Positions 1 to 11,579 of a stretch of DNA of 64,000 bases are shown here, in pieces. The notes below the pieces were generated by a model. The model was not told the origin of the DNA and did not search any database. It saw only the letters and a list, made by a program, of their open reading frames with translations. This DNA is from Cinclus cinclus (lineage: Eukaryota > Chordata > Aves > Passeriformes > Cinclidae), in contig NC_085082.1 in assembly GCF_963662255.1 (NCBI RefSeq), forward strand, positions 1,014,304-1,078,303, written 5' to 3'. Position numbers and translations under genes: made by a program. Every line of letters starts with the position of its first letter. The first letter of the stretch is position 1.

Positions 1-135
1 TTAATCCCTTTATTAATTTCTTTTTATTAATCCCTTTATTATTTCCTTTATTAATCCCTTTTTTAATCCCTTTATTAATCCCTTTTTTAATCCCTTTATT
101 AATTCCTTTTTTAATTCCTTTATTAATTTCCTCAT
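1..135. repeat. AT-rich TTAATCCCTTTA array
   Basis: Degenerate tandem copies of a 15-20 bp unit built on TTAATCCCTTTATT. It is one of the few AT-rich stretches in the window, and I see no coding potential in it. Confidence 0.85.
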
Positions 136-170
136 TCCGTCGCTCTTTTTAATGGCGCGGCTCTGGCCCC

Positions 171-300
171 GCCTTATGCAAATACTATGCAAATTTATAT
201 AAAATATGTAAATATACGCAGAATTATGTAAATTTTATGCTGATGGCATGCAGATTTTATGCAGATTTTTATGCAGATTTTATGTAAATTTCGGTCCCTC
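171..300 (+). promoter_or_regulatory. Two POU octamers plus TATA-like box, then ATGCAGATTTT units
   Basis: Perfect octamers ATGCAAAT occur at 176-183 and 187-194, followed at once by TATATAAA at 196-203. Degenerate ATGCAGATTTT / ATGTAAATTT units continue to about 290, and the sequence then turns GC-rich (295-440). This could be an octamer-TATA promoter, perhaps for an upstream EHD2 leader exon. It could equally be a decayed 11-12 bp minisatellite that happens to contain octamers. No transcript evidence is available. Confidence 0.3.
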
Positions 301-444
301 CCCCGGTTGGGTTTTGAGGCGCGGCCCCCCCGGCCCCGCTCAGAGCCCGGGATCGGAATTCCCGGGAAAAGGCAGCGGGAGAGAGCCCGGAACCCCCGGA
401 AAAGGTCGGGAAAACTCCGGGGGAGAAACGGGGCGGAAAACGCC

Positions 445-735
445 GGGTTGTGAGCTGAAACCGGGATTTTTTGAGCTGAAAACCGGGATTTTTTGAGCTG
501 AAAACCGGGATTTTTGAGCTGAAAAAAGGGATTTTTTTGAGCTGAAAACCGGGATTTTTTTGAGCTGAAAACCGGGATTTTTTGAGCTGAAAACCGGGAT
601 TTTTTGAGCTGAAAACAGAGGATTTTTGAGCTGAAAATAGAGAATTTTTGAACTGAAAATAGAAAATTTTTGAGCTGAAAATAGAAAATTTTTGAACTGA
701 AAATCGCGAATTTTTAAGCTGAAAATCGGGAATTT
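445..735. repeat. About 22-bp GAGCTGAAAACCGGGA array
   Basis: About 13 tandem copies of a unit GAGCTGAAAACCGGGA followed by 4-7 T. Copies drift gradually (ACCGGG to ATAGAA) toward the right end. No gene is seen here. Confidence 0.9.
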
Positions 736-904
736 TTCCCATGGGAAAAAGCGAAACCTCCCCCCACCCCCCCCCCCCCCCCGCCCCCGGGTGGAGTGGG
801 GAAAGGGGGGGGAGGGAAAAGGAATTTTGTGGGATTGGGAGCGAGGAAATGCCGGGATTTTGGGGTTTCCGCTTGTTCGGGTGCTTGGGGGGAAATTTGG
901 GACC

Positions 905-1680
905 CGCTGGAGTTGTTTTTTTTTTTTTTTTTTTGTGGGGAAAAAAAAAAAAAAAAAACAAAAAATCCCCAAAAACTTTTTTTTTTTTTGACTCTTGATG
1001 CGGTGGGAGGAAAAAAAAAAAAAATCCCTAAAACCTCCTTTTTTTTTTTTTTTTTTTTTTTTCTTCTTCTCTGCTTTTTTTTTTAACAGGGAAAAAATCA
1101 AAACAAAGTAAAAGTAATCCCAGCAAACTCCTTCTCCCGAGAGTTCGCGGCAGCGCATCCCTGAAACTTCGCTTCTGGCTCGGATTTATGGAAAAAATTC
1201 CTCCGCTTCATTTTTTCCCTCCTTTTAAGGAAAAGCTCCCTAAAACTTTTTTTTTTTTTTTTTTTCCCTCCTCACTGGCAGAGGCAGAACCCCTGAAATC
1301 CTCTTTTTCCCCTCTTTTTTCCCCTCTTTTTCACCTCTTTTTTCCCCTCTTTTTTCCCATCTTTTTTCCCCTATTTTTCCCTTTTTTCCCTCGTTTTTCC
1401 CTCATTTTCCCTCATTTTTCCCTCTTTTTCCCATCTTTTTTCCCCTCTTTCTCCCTCTTTTCCCCTCTTTTTCCCCTCTTTTTCTCCTCTTTTCCCCTTT
1501 TTTCCCTCTTTTCCCCCATCTTTTCCCCCTCTTTTTCTCCTTTTTTTCCCTCTTTTTCCCTCGTTTTCCCCTCTTTTTCCCCCTCTTTTTTTCCCTTTTT
1601 TCCCCTCTTTTTTCCCCTCTTTTTCCCCTCTTTTTTCCCACTTTTCCCCCACTTTCCCCCTCTTTTCCCCTCATTTTTTC
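905..1680. repeat. Homopolymer and CCCTCTTTTT pyrimidine tracts
   Basis: Alternating long T and A runs (915-1085) lead into a CCCTCTTTTTC array (about 1290-1680), strongly pyrimidine on the plus strand. The following 1681-2145 is pyrimidine-rich without a recognisable gene. Long frames on both strands here are by-products of base composition. Confidence 0.8.
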
Positions 1681-2145
1681 CAGCAGGAATCCCCAAATCT
1701 CCATTCCCATTTTTTTTTTTTAATTATTTTCTCTTTTTTGGGGAAGGGAACCCCTCCCTCCAAACCCTCATTTCCCCCGCCTGATTTTCTGGGATAAATC
1801 CCCCAAATTCGCTTTTCCTGCTCCCTTTCCCTCCCCAGATCCCCCAAAATTCTCATTTTTCCGCTGGATCCGGCAGGAATTCCCTGCTCCCCTCCCCCCA
1901 TGGCTGCCCCCCTCCAGCTGAGCCCCTCCCCCTTTTCCCTCCTTTTCCTCCTTTTTTTTTTTTCCCCCTTTTCCCCCCAATTTCCCCCCTTTTTCCTTTG
2001 GATCTCTGCCATCCCAGGTCCTTTTCCCCCTCTGGATCCCTCGGGATCTCTGCAGATCCCACAAACCCCAGAGGGATCCCCGGGATCTGAGGGGGAATTC
2101 CTTCTCCCCCATCCTTCCCTTCCCACCTCGGGATCCCCCAAATCG

Positions 2146-2994
2146 CCCCCAAATCCCCCCCCAGGATCCCCCAAATCCCCCCCAGGATCCCCCAAATCCC
2201 CCCCAGGATCCCCCAAATCCCCCCCAGGATCCCCCTGTGATCCTCCCACGATCCCCGAAATCCCCTCAGGGTTCCCCCAAACCCCCCCAGGACCCCCCAA
2301 ACCCCCCCCAAATTCCCCCAGACTCCCCCAAACCCCCCAACCCCCCCTCCAGGACCCCCCCAAACCCCCCCAAACTCCCCCAAATCCCCCCAGGACCCCC
2401 CAGACCCCCCCAGGACCCTCCAGGACCCCCCCAACCCCCCCCCAAACCCCCCCTAGGACCCCCCAAACCCCCCCAGGACCCCCCAAACCCCCCCCAAACC
2501 CCCCCAGGACCCCCCCCAAACTCCCCCAAACCCCCCCTAGGACCCCCTAAACCCCCCCAAACCCCCCCAGGACCCCCCAAACCCCCCCCAAATTCCCCCA
2601 AACCCCCCTAGGACCCCCCAAACCCCCCCAGGACCCCCCCCAGGACCCCCCAAACCCCCCCAAACCCCCCCAAAACCCCCCAGGACCCCCCAAACCCCCC
2701 CAAACCCCCCCCAGGACCCCCCAAACCCCCCCAAATTCCCCCAAACCCCCCCCCCAGGACCCCCCAAACCCCCCCAGGACCCCCCCAAACCCCCCCAAAT
2801 CCCCCCAAAACTCCCCCAAACCCCCCCAGGACCCCCCCAAACCCCCCCAAACCCCCCCAAACCCCCCCAAACCCCCCCTAGGACCCCCCAAACCCCCCCA
2901 AACCCCCCCAAACCCCCCCAAACTCCCCCCCAAACCCCCCCAAACCCCCCCAAACCCCCCCTAGGACCCCCCAAGCCCCCCCAGACCCCCCCAG
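2146..2994. repeat. CCCCCCCAGGAC / CCCCCCAAA array abutting the EHD2 acceptor
   Basis: A C-rich minisatellite of units such as CCCCCCCAGGACCCCCCAAA. It runs directly into CCCCCCCAG|GATG, where the EHD2 start-codon exon begins. Each CCCCCAGGA unit resembles the real 3' splice site, so the array looks like a stack of acceptor-like sequences upstream of the first coding exon. Confidence 0.85.
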
Positions 2995-2995
2995 G

Positions 2996-5900
2996 ATGTT
3001 CAGCTGGCTGCGCCGCCAGCGCCCGGGCCCGGTCCCGCTGCCGCCGGTGGCCGAGGCTCTCAAGTCCCTGTACAAGTCCAAGCTGCTGCCCGTGGAGGAA
3101 TTCTACGGCTTCGGCTCCTTCCACTCGCCCCCGCTGCAGGACGCCGACTTCGAGGCCAAGCCCATGGTGCTGGTCATGGGCCAATATTCCAGCGGGAAAA
3201 CCTCCTTCATCCAGTACCTGCTGGAGCAGGAGATCCCCGGCGCGCGCGTCGGCCCCGAGCCCACCACGGATTCCTTCGTGGCCGTGATGCACGGGGAGGC
3301 CGAGGGGATCGTCCCCGGGAACGCGCTGGTGGTGGATCCCAAAAAACCCTTCCGGCACCTGGATCCCTTCGGGAACGGCTTCCTCAACAGGTGAGGGGGA
3401 GCTGGGCTGGGGGCTGGGGGCTGGGGGCTGGGGGCTGGGGTTTGGGGTTTGGGATATGGGGTTTGGGATATGGGATATGGGATTTGGGATATGGGATTTG
3501 GGATATAGGATATGGGATATGGGATATAGGATATGGGATATGGGATATGGGGTTTGGGGTTTGGGATATGGGATTTGGGATATGGGATATGGGATTTGGG
3601 ATATGGGATATGGGATATGGGGTTTGGGATATGGGATATGGGATATAGGATGTGGGATATGGGATATGGGATATGGGATATGGGATATGGGGTTTGGGAT
3701 ATGGGATTTGGGATATGGGATATGGGATATAGGATGTGGGATATGGGATATGGGGTTTGGGATATGGGCTGGGGGCTGGGGGCTGGGGGCTGGGGTTTGG
3801 GGTTTGGGATATGGGATATGGGATTTGGGATATGGGATATGGGGTTTGGGATATGGGATATGGGATATGGGATATGGGATATGGGGTTTGGGATATGGGA
3901 TTTGGGATATGGGATTTGGGATATGGGATATGGGATATAGGATGTGGGATATGGGATATGGGGTTTGGGATATGGGATATGGGATATAGGATATGGGATA
4001 TGGGATATGGGATTTGGGATATGGGATATGGGATATGGGATATGGGATATGGGATATGGGATTTGGGATATGGGATATGGGGTATGGGGTTTGGGATATG
4101 GGATATAGGATATGGGATATGGGATATGGGATATAGGATATGGGATATGGGGTTTGGGATATGGGATATAGGATATGGGATATGGGATATAGGATATGGG
4201 ATATGGGATATGGGGTTTGGGGTTTGGGATATGGGATTTGGGATATGGGATATGGGATATGGGGTTTGGGATATGGGATTTGGGATATGGGATATGGGGT
4301 ATGGGATATGGGATATGGGATTTGGGATATGGGATATGGGATATGGGATATGGGATATGGGGTATGGGGTTTGGGATATGGGGTTTGGGATATGGGATTT
4401 TGGATATGGGATATGGGATATGGGGTTTGGGATATGGGATTTGGGATATGGGATATGGGATATAGGATATGGGATATGGGGTTTGGGATGTGGGATATGG
4501 GATATGGGATTTAGGATATGGGGTTTGGGATATGGGATATGGGATATAGGATATGGGATATGGGGTTTGGGATATGGGATATGGGATATGGGATTTAGGA
4601 TATGGGGTTTGGGATATGGGATATGGGGTATGGGGTTTGGGATATGGGGTTTGGGATATGGGATTTTGGATATGGGATATGGGATATGGGATTTGGGATA
4701 TGGGATTTGGGATATGGGATATGGGATATGGGATATGGGGTTTGGGATATGGGATTTGGGATATGGGATATGGGATATGGGATTTGGGATATGGGGTATG
4801 GGATATGGGGTTTGGGATATGGGATTTGGGATATGGGATCTGGGATATGGGATATGGGATTTGGGATATGGGCTGGGATTCAGGATCTGAGCTGGGATCA
4901 GGATCTGGGATTTGGGAGCTGGGATCTGGGATCTGGGATTTGGGATCTGCCCCAGGATCCCCCGGGATCAGCAATTCCAGCCCCAGACAGGACGGGGCAG
5001 TCCCAGGTCCAGCCCCTCCCCTCCTGCTTTTCCCCATTTCCCACAATTTTCCCCAATTCTCCGTTTTTTCCCCTATTCCCACCTGGTTTTCCCGGTTCCC
5101 CCCCACTTACCCCAAGGATCCCCCTACACCTTTCTCCTGTTTTTTCCCCCTTTCTCCCCATTTTCACACATTCTCCCCAAAATCCCACCCAAAACCAGGA
5201 TCCCACCTCCACCAATCCCCAGTTCCCCTCCAGACTCCCATTTTTTTTTCCCCCACCCCATTTTTCCCACATTTTCCATCCCAAAACTCCCCAAACTTGG
5301 GGGGAGGGGTGGGACACCACCCCCCCCTTCCCCCCTCCCCATCCCAAATCCGGGATTTCTCCTCCCTCCATCCCGAATTTCCTCCTCAATTCCCTAATTA
5401 TCCCCATTTCCCCCCATTGTTTTTCCCATTTTTCCTTGGATTTGGAAGCTCCCCACCCCCCCCCCCACCCCTAAAAACCGGGGGGGCACCGCCCCTCCCC
5501 CCCTTCCCCCTCCCCTCCTTTTTCTCTCTCCTTTTTTCTCTTTTTTTTTTCCCCTTTTCCCCCCCTTTTTTGGTGCCCCCCCCCCCGCGGGATGAGCCAT
5601 CCCTCTGGAATTCTTCCCGCCCCACGTCGGTCCCGGCAGCGAGGGCGGGGCCGGGGGGGGGGCGGGGGGGTGTTTTGGGGGGGGGGTTTGGTTTTTTTTT
5701 TTTTAATTTTTTTTATTTTGATCCCCCCCCCCACCCCGGGCCCCCCCAGGTTCGTTTGTGCCACGCTGAACAATCAGGTCCTGGAGAGCATCAGCCTGAT
5801 CGACACCCCCGGAATCCTGGCAGGGGCCAAGCAGAGGGTCTGCAGGGGTAAGGGGGGCGGGGTCCCCAAAATTGGGATGGGCCCGAAAAAAATCCGGGAA

Positions 5901-8900
5901 AAATAAAAATATAAAAATTAAAAAAAAAAAAAAAAACAAAAAACAAAAAAAACAACACGCGTGGGAAAAGGAGAGATCCCAAAATCCGGGAGGGGGATCC
6001 CAAAGTTCCTCTTGGAGTTGGGGAAGGGGGACCCCCAGAATTTGGGGTTCAAGGGGGTCCCGAAATTGGGGAGGGGTGGCTGGAATGGGGGATTCACACC
6101 CCCCCACCCCCCAAAAAAAAAAAAAATAAAAAAACAAACAACAACAAAAATCTCCAGGGAAAGGAGAGATCCCAAAATTGGGATTCGGGGAAGTTTTGGG
6201 GGAATCTCGGGAAGTTTTTTTTGGGGTGCTCGGGATGGACCCGGAGGTGTTTTGGGGGATTTTTTGGGAATTCTGCCCAGGATTTGGGTGCCAAAGGGCG
6301 GGGCGGGGCCGGCCCCGAATTCCCGGGAATTCCGCCAATTTTCCAGGCGGGGCCGAACCCCCCCGGGACCCCCCCCCGGCCCCTCCCCCGCTTCCTCCCC
6401 CACCCCAAAATCCGCGGCGGCTGCCAAGGGAGGGGTGGGGGAGGGGCCGGGAATGGGGGGGGGGGAGGGGTGGGAAAAGGAGGAGGGGAAAAATAAGGGG
6501 GGGAGGGGAGGGAAAGGATTTGGGAATAGGGGTGGGAAAATGGGGGGGGGGGAAAGGTTTGGGAATGGAATCGGGATCGATTGGGATCGTTTTGGGATCG
6601 GGGCTGGGTTTGGGGCAGGATTTGGGGTTTCCCGTCGGGATTTCGGGATCCGATCCCATTTCCTTTCCCAGGCTACGACTTCCCGGCCGTGCTGCGCCGG
6701 TTCTTGGGTTGGATCCTTTGGGGATTTGGGATCCGTTTGGGATTTGGGATCCTTTTGGGATTTGTGATAAATTTGGGATTTGGGATCCTTTTGTGATTTG
6801 GGATCCTTTTGTGATTCGGGATCATTTTGGAATTCGTGATCATTTTGGGATTTGAGATAATTTTGGGATTTGAGATTTCTTTAGCGTTTCCCATCAGAAT
6901 TTTGGGATCCAGTCCCATTTTCCCCCCAGGCTACGACTTCCTGGCCGTGCTGCGCCAGTTCTGGGGTTGGATCCTTTGGGGATTTGGGATCTGTTTGGGA
7001 TTTGGGATCCGTTTGGGATTTGGGATCATTTTGGGATTTGTGATAAATTTGTGATTTGGGATCCTTTTGTGATTTGGGATCCTTTTGTGATTTGGGATCC
7101 TTTTGTGATTCGGGATCATTTTGGAATTCGTGATCATTTTGGGATTCGAGATAATTTTGGGATTTGAGATTTCTTTAGGGTTTCCCGTCGGGATTTCGGG
7201 ATCCGATCCCATTTCCTTTCCCAGGCTACGACTTCCCGGCCGTGCTGCGCCGGTTCTTGGGTTGGATCCTTTGGGGATTTGGGATCCGTTTGGGATTTGG
7301 GATCCGTTTGGGATTTGGGATCATTTTGGGATTTGTGATAAATTTGGGATTTGGGATCCTTTTGTGATTTGGGATCCTTTTGTGATTCGGGATCATTTTG
7401 GAATTCGTGATCATTTTGGGATTCGAGATAATTTTGGGATTTGAGATTTCTTTAGGGTTTCCCGTCGGGATTTCGGGATCCGATCCCATTTCCTTTCCCA
7501 GGCTACGACTTCCCGGCCGTGCTGCGCTGGTTCTGGGGTTGGATCCTTTGGGGATTTGGGATCTGTTTGGGATTTGGGATCCGTTTGGGATTTGGGATCA
7601 TTTTGGGATTTGTGATAAATTTGTGATTTGGGATCCTTTTGTGATTTGGGATCCTTTTGTGATTCGGGATCATTTTGGAATTCGTGATCATTTTGGGATT
7701 TGAGATAATTTTGGGATTTGAGATTTCTTTAGCGTTTCCCATCAGAATTTTGGGATCCAGTCCCATTTTCCCCCCAGGCTACGACTTCCTGGCCGTGCTG
7801 CGCCAGTTCTGGGGTTGGATCCTTTGGGGATTTGGGATCTGTTTGGGATTTGGGATCTGTTTGGGATTTGGGATCCGTTTGGGATTTGGGATCATTTTGG
7901 GATTTGTGATAAATTTGGGATTTGGGATCCTTTTGTGATTTGGGATCCTTTTGTGATTTGGGATCCTTTTGTGATTCGGGATCATTTTGGAATTCGTGAT
8001 CATTTTGGGATTTGAGATTTCTTTAGGGTTTCCCGTCGGGATTTCGGGATCCGATCCCATTTCCTTTCCCAGGCTACGACTTCCCGGCCGTGCTGCGCTG
8101 GTTCGCCGAGCGCGTGGACCTGGTGGTGCTGCTGTTCGACGCGCACAAGCTGGAGATCTCGGACGAGTTCTCGGCGGCGCTGGCGGCTCTGCGGGGCCAC
8201 GAGGACAAGATCCGCGTGGTGCTGAACAAGGCGGACGCGGTGGAGACGCAGCAGCTGATGCGCGTCTACGGCGCGCTCATGTGGGTGCTGGGCAAGGTGG
8301 TGGACACGCCCGAGGTGCTGAGGGTCTTCATCGGCTCCTTCTGGGCCCGGCCCCTGCTCAGCGCCGACAAGCGGCGCCTCTTCGAGCTGGAGGAGCAGGA
8401 TCTGTTCCGAGAGATCCAGGCCCTGCCCCGGAACGCCGCGCGCCGCAAGCTCAACGACCTGGTGAAAAGAGCCAGGCTGGTCAGGGTGAGAGGTGTGGGG
8501 AGGGGGATCTGGGGGGATCTGGGGGGGATCTGGGGGGATCTGGGGGGGGATTTGGGGAGATTTGGGGGACTTAAGGGGACCTAGGGGGGTTCTGGGGGGG
8601 AATCTAGAGGGATCTGGGGGGGATTTGGGGGGTTCTGGGGGGGAATTTGGGGAGGTTTGGGGGACTTAAGGGGAGCTAGGGGGGATTCAGGGGGGGGATC
8701 TAGAGGGATCTGGGGGGGATTCAGGGGGATTTCGGGGGGATTTCGGGTTGGATCTAGAAGGATTTGGGAGATTTAGGGGAGATCTGGGGGTGACCTGGGG
8801 GGCATTCAGGGGGATTTGGGGTGGATCTGGAGGGATCTGGGGTGGGACTGAGGGAATTTGGGGGACTTAAGGGGACCTAGGGGGGATTCAGGGGGGATCT

Positions 8901-11579
8901 AGAGGGATCTGGGGGAGGATTCGGGGGGATTTTGGGGTGGATCTAGAGGGATTTGGAGGATCTGAGGGGATTCCGGGGGGTTTGAAGGGGACCTGAGGGA
9001 GATTTTGGTGGACCCGGGGGATTTGAGGGGGGTTGGGATCATCCTGGAGCTTCCCGGGTGTTTGGGGGGAGTCCCTGGAGGATCCAGGAGGATTTCTGGG
9101 ATCACCCCAGAGGTGCCGCCGGCTTTGGGGGATCCCTCGGAGCCACCCGTGGCTTTGAGAGCCCCCGGGGCTTTTTTTGGGATGCCCTGGACGTTCGCAC
9201 AGATCCGGGGGTGATCCGGTGGATCCCAAATCCCCTCTCCCCCCCCGTCCTCCCCCAGGTTCACGCTCTGATCCTGTCGCGGCTGCGCCAGGAGCTGCCG
9301 GCGCTGCTCGGGCGCCGCGGCCGCCGCAAGCGCCTGATCCAGCGGCTGCCGGCGCTGCTGGGCCGGATCCAGAGCGAGCACCAGATCCCGCCCGGGGACC
9401 TCCCGGACTGCGCCCGGCTCCAGGTGTGCGGGATCCGCCGGGATCCGCCGGGATCCGCTGGGATTGGGGGGGAGGGGGAATCCACCAGGATCCGCCGGGA
9501 TCCGCTGGGATTGGGGGGGGGGGGGGGAATCCACCAGGATCCGCCGGGATCCGCCGGGATCCGCTGGTTGGGGGGTGCGGGGGGGTGTGTGGAGGTTTGG
9601 GACCCACCAGGATTTTGGAGTTTTTGGGGAATCCGGGATCCATCGGGATCCGCCGGGATCTGGGGGGGGGTTTGGGGGAAAAAATCCACCAGGATCCACT
9701 GGGATCCACCGGGATCCACTGGGGGGGGGGTGGGGGGGTGTGGGGGTGTGGTGGAGGTTTGGGACCCACAGGGACCCACCAGGATTTTGGAGGTTTTGGG
9801 GAATCCGGGATCCATCGGGATCCGCCGGGATCGGGGGGGAGGGGGGGGGGGTGTGGGGGAAAATCAAGGATCCATTTGGATCCGCTGGGATCTGCCAGGA
9901 TCCACTGGGGGGGGACGATCCACAGGGACCCACCAGGATTTTGGAGCTTTGGGTGGATCCAGGATCCATCGGGATCTGTTGGGATCTGGTGGGGGGGGGG
10001 GGGGATCCAGGGCAATCCCAAGCCTTAAGGTCGAGTCCTGATCCCCAACCTGGGGGGATCTGGTGGGGTTTGGGGATCTGGTGTTCTGGGGGTTTTAATT
10101 CGAGGGGGTTTTTTTGGGGGGGGGATCTGCCTGGATCCCATAGGGTTTTGGGGGATCTGATGGAGCTTTTTTTAAACGTTGCAGTGAGTTTTTTTGGGAT
10201 CCAATGGGGTTGTTTAGGTACCTGATTTTTTTTTGGGGGGGAGGATCCAATGTGGTTTTTTTTTTTTGGTTTTTTTTTTTTTTTTTTTGTGACCTGATGG
10301 ATTTTTTTGGGGGGATGTGATGTGTTTTGTCGGGATCCAATGGGGTTTTTTTTGGATTCTCCAACACAATTTTTAGTTCTCTGATGTTTCTTTTGAAGAT
10401 CCGCCAGATTTTTCTTGCAGAACGTGAGGTTTTTTTGGGGTGTTTGTTGGGTTTTTTTTTTTTTGTTTATTTGTTTGTTGGCTTTTTGGTTTTTTTTAGT
10501 TTTGGGTGTTTTTTGTTTGTTTGTTTTTGGGTTTTTTTGGGTTTTTTTTGGGTTTTTTTGTTTTTTGTTTTTTGTTTTTTGTTTTTTTGTTTTTTGTTTT
10601 TTGTTTTGTTTTGGTTTGGGTTTTTTTTTGTTTTGTTTTTTGGGGTTTTTTTTGTTGTTTTTGTTTGTTTTTTGTTTGGTTTTGTTTGGTTTTGGGTTTT
10701 TTTGTTTTTTGTTTTTGTGGTTTTTTGGTTTTGTTTTGGGTTTTTTGGTTTTTGTTTTTTTTTGGGTTTTTTTTTGTTGTTTGTTTGTTTTTTTGTTTGT
10801 TTTTTTGTTTGTTTCTTGATTGGTTTTTTGTGTTTGTTTGTTTGTTTGTTTGTTTTAGTTTTCGTTTTTGTTTTGTTTTTTTTTGTTTGTTTGTTTTTTT
10901 GTTTGTTTTCTGTTTTCATTCCAGCGATCTGCTCGGAATTTTCGAATCCCGTGAAGTCTTTTTTACATTTTTTCACCACCCTGACCACGCTTCCTTCAAC
11001 CCACCCCACCTTTCCCTGCTCTAACCTTCCTCCCCCTCGTGTCCCCTCCACCAGGAGCAGCTGCTGGCCCGGGACCTTTCCCGCTTGCCGGGCCCCAAAC
11101 GTCGGCTCCTGGCGGGGCTGGAGGAGCTCCTGAGCCGCGACATCCCCGCGCTGAGCCCGCTGCTGGCCGAGGAGGAGCCCTCGGGGCCGGGGGTGCGAGG
11201 GGGAGCCTTCGACGGAGCCCTGGGGCCGTTCGGGGCCGGCTCGGAGGAGGACGAGGATGAGGATGATGGCGACGAGTGGGTGGTGCTGAAGGACAAGGCC
11301 AAATACGACGAGATTTTCTACGGGCTGGCGCCCAACGGGGGCAAGCTGAGCGGGCGGCGGGCGAAGGGCTGGATGGTGGCCAGCAACTTGCCCAGCTCCG
11401 TGCTCGGCCGCATCTGGCAGCTCAGTGACGTGGACAGGGACGGGATGCTGGACCACGAGGAGTTCGCGCTGGCCGGGCACCTGATCGGGGCCAAGCTGGA
11501 GGGGAGGGGGCTGCCGGCGGATCTGCCCCCGCGCCTCGTGCCCCCCTCCAAGAGGAGGCACAAGGGCTCGGCCGAGTGA
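2996..11579 (+). CDS. EHD2: EHD2, EH-domain containing protein 2 (five coding exons)
   Basis: Dynamin-like ATPase that oligomerises at caveolar necks and stabilises caveolae (family knowledge). Coding exons are 2996-3390, 5750-5847, 8073-8485, 9259-9423 and 11055-11579, all GT/AG. They splice to 531 aa without a break (human about 543). Visible motifs: P-loop GQYSSGKT (residues 62-69), KPF loop (117-119), switch IDTPG, NKAD, helical middle, acidic linker, and a C-terminal EH domain with EF-hand [12 protein letters not shown]. The tail [12 protein letters not shown] separates EHD2 from EHD1/3/4. The start exon follows CCCCCCCAG, so an untranslated leader exon probably lies upstream. NOP53 follows, as in human. 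Introns 1-3 and the 3' UTR carry minisatellites, two of which contain pieces of this gene's own exons. Intron 1 after the heptamer array (4880-5749) and intron 2 before 6600 hold only pyrimidine and A/T runs. Confidence 0.96.
3397..4880. repeat. GGGATAT / GGGATTT heptamer array in EHD2 intron 1
   Basis: About 200 copies of a 7-bp unit (GGGATAT, GGGATTT, GGGGTTT), interrupted near 3765 by GGGGCTG units. On the minus strand it reads ATATCCC and is open in all frames for hundreds of codons (GYGIWDM-type repeats). These frames are not genes. Confidence 0.95.
6640..8072 (+). repeat. 258-295 bp array carrying five extra copies of the EHD2 exon-3 acceptor
   Basis: Intron 2 holds five tandem copies of the 3' splice site plus the first ~30 nt of exon 3. 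Each ends CCCAG|GCTACGACTTC, with exon-like starts at 6672, 6930, 7225, 7502 and 7778. The true start is 8073. Spacings are 258, 295, 277, 276 and 295 bp. Between copies is a GGGATTTG / GGATCCTTTT sub-repeat. Two flank classes alternate as A-B-A-A-B-A (B at 6930 and 7778), suggesting a higher-order duplication. Confidence 0.95.
8486..9990. repeat. GGATCTGGGGGGATTT and GGATCCGCCGGGATCC arrays (EHD2 introns 3 and 4)
   Basis: Two related G-rich minisatellites flank exon 4 (9259-9423). The first runs about 8486-9010 with units like GGGGGGATCTGGGGGG. The second runs about 9430-9990 with units like GGATCCGCCGGGATCC. Confidence 0.8.
10430..10915. repeat. T-rich TTTTTTGTTTG tract in EHD2 intron 4
   Basis: Almost pure T with scattered G on the plus strand, about 50 nt upstream of the ordinary sequence leading to the exon 5 acceptor. 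9991-10430 is G/T-rich with no further structure seen. Confidence 0.85.

Noticed and set aside
3103..5106. Very long open frames in the EHD2 intron 1 heptamer array (667 codons on minus, 384-432 on plus).
   Set aside because: A 7-bp repeat without stop triplets is open in all phases. The frames are pure IWDMGYG / SHIPYPI repeats and run across a real intron.
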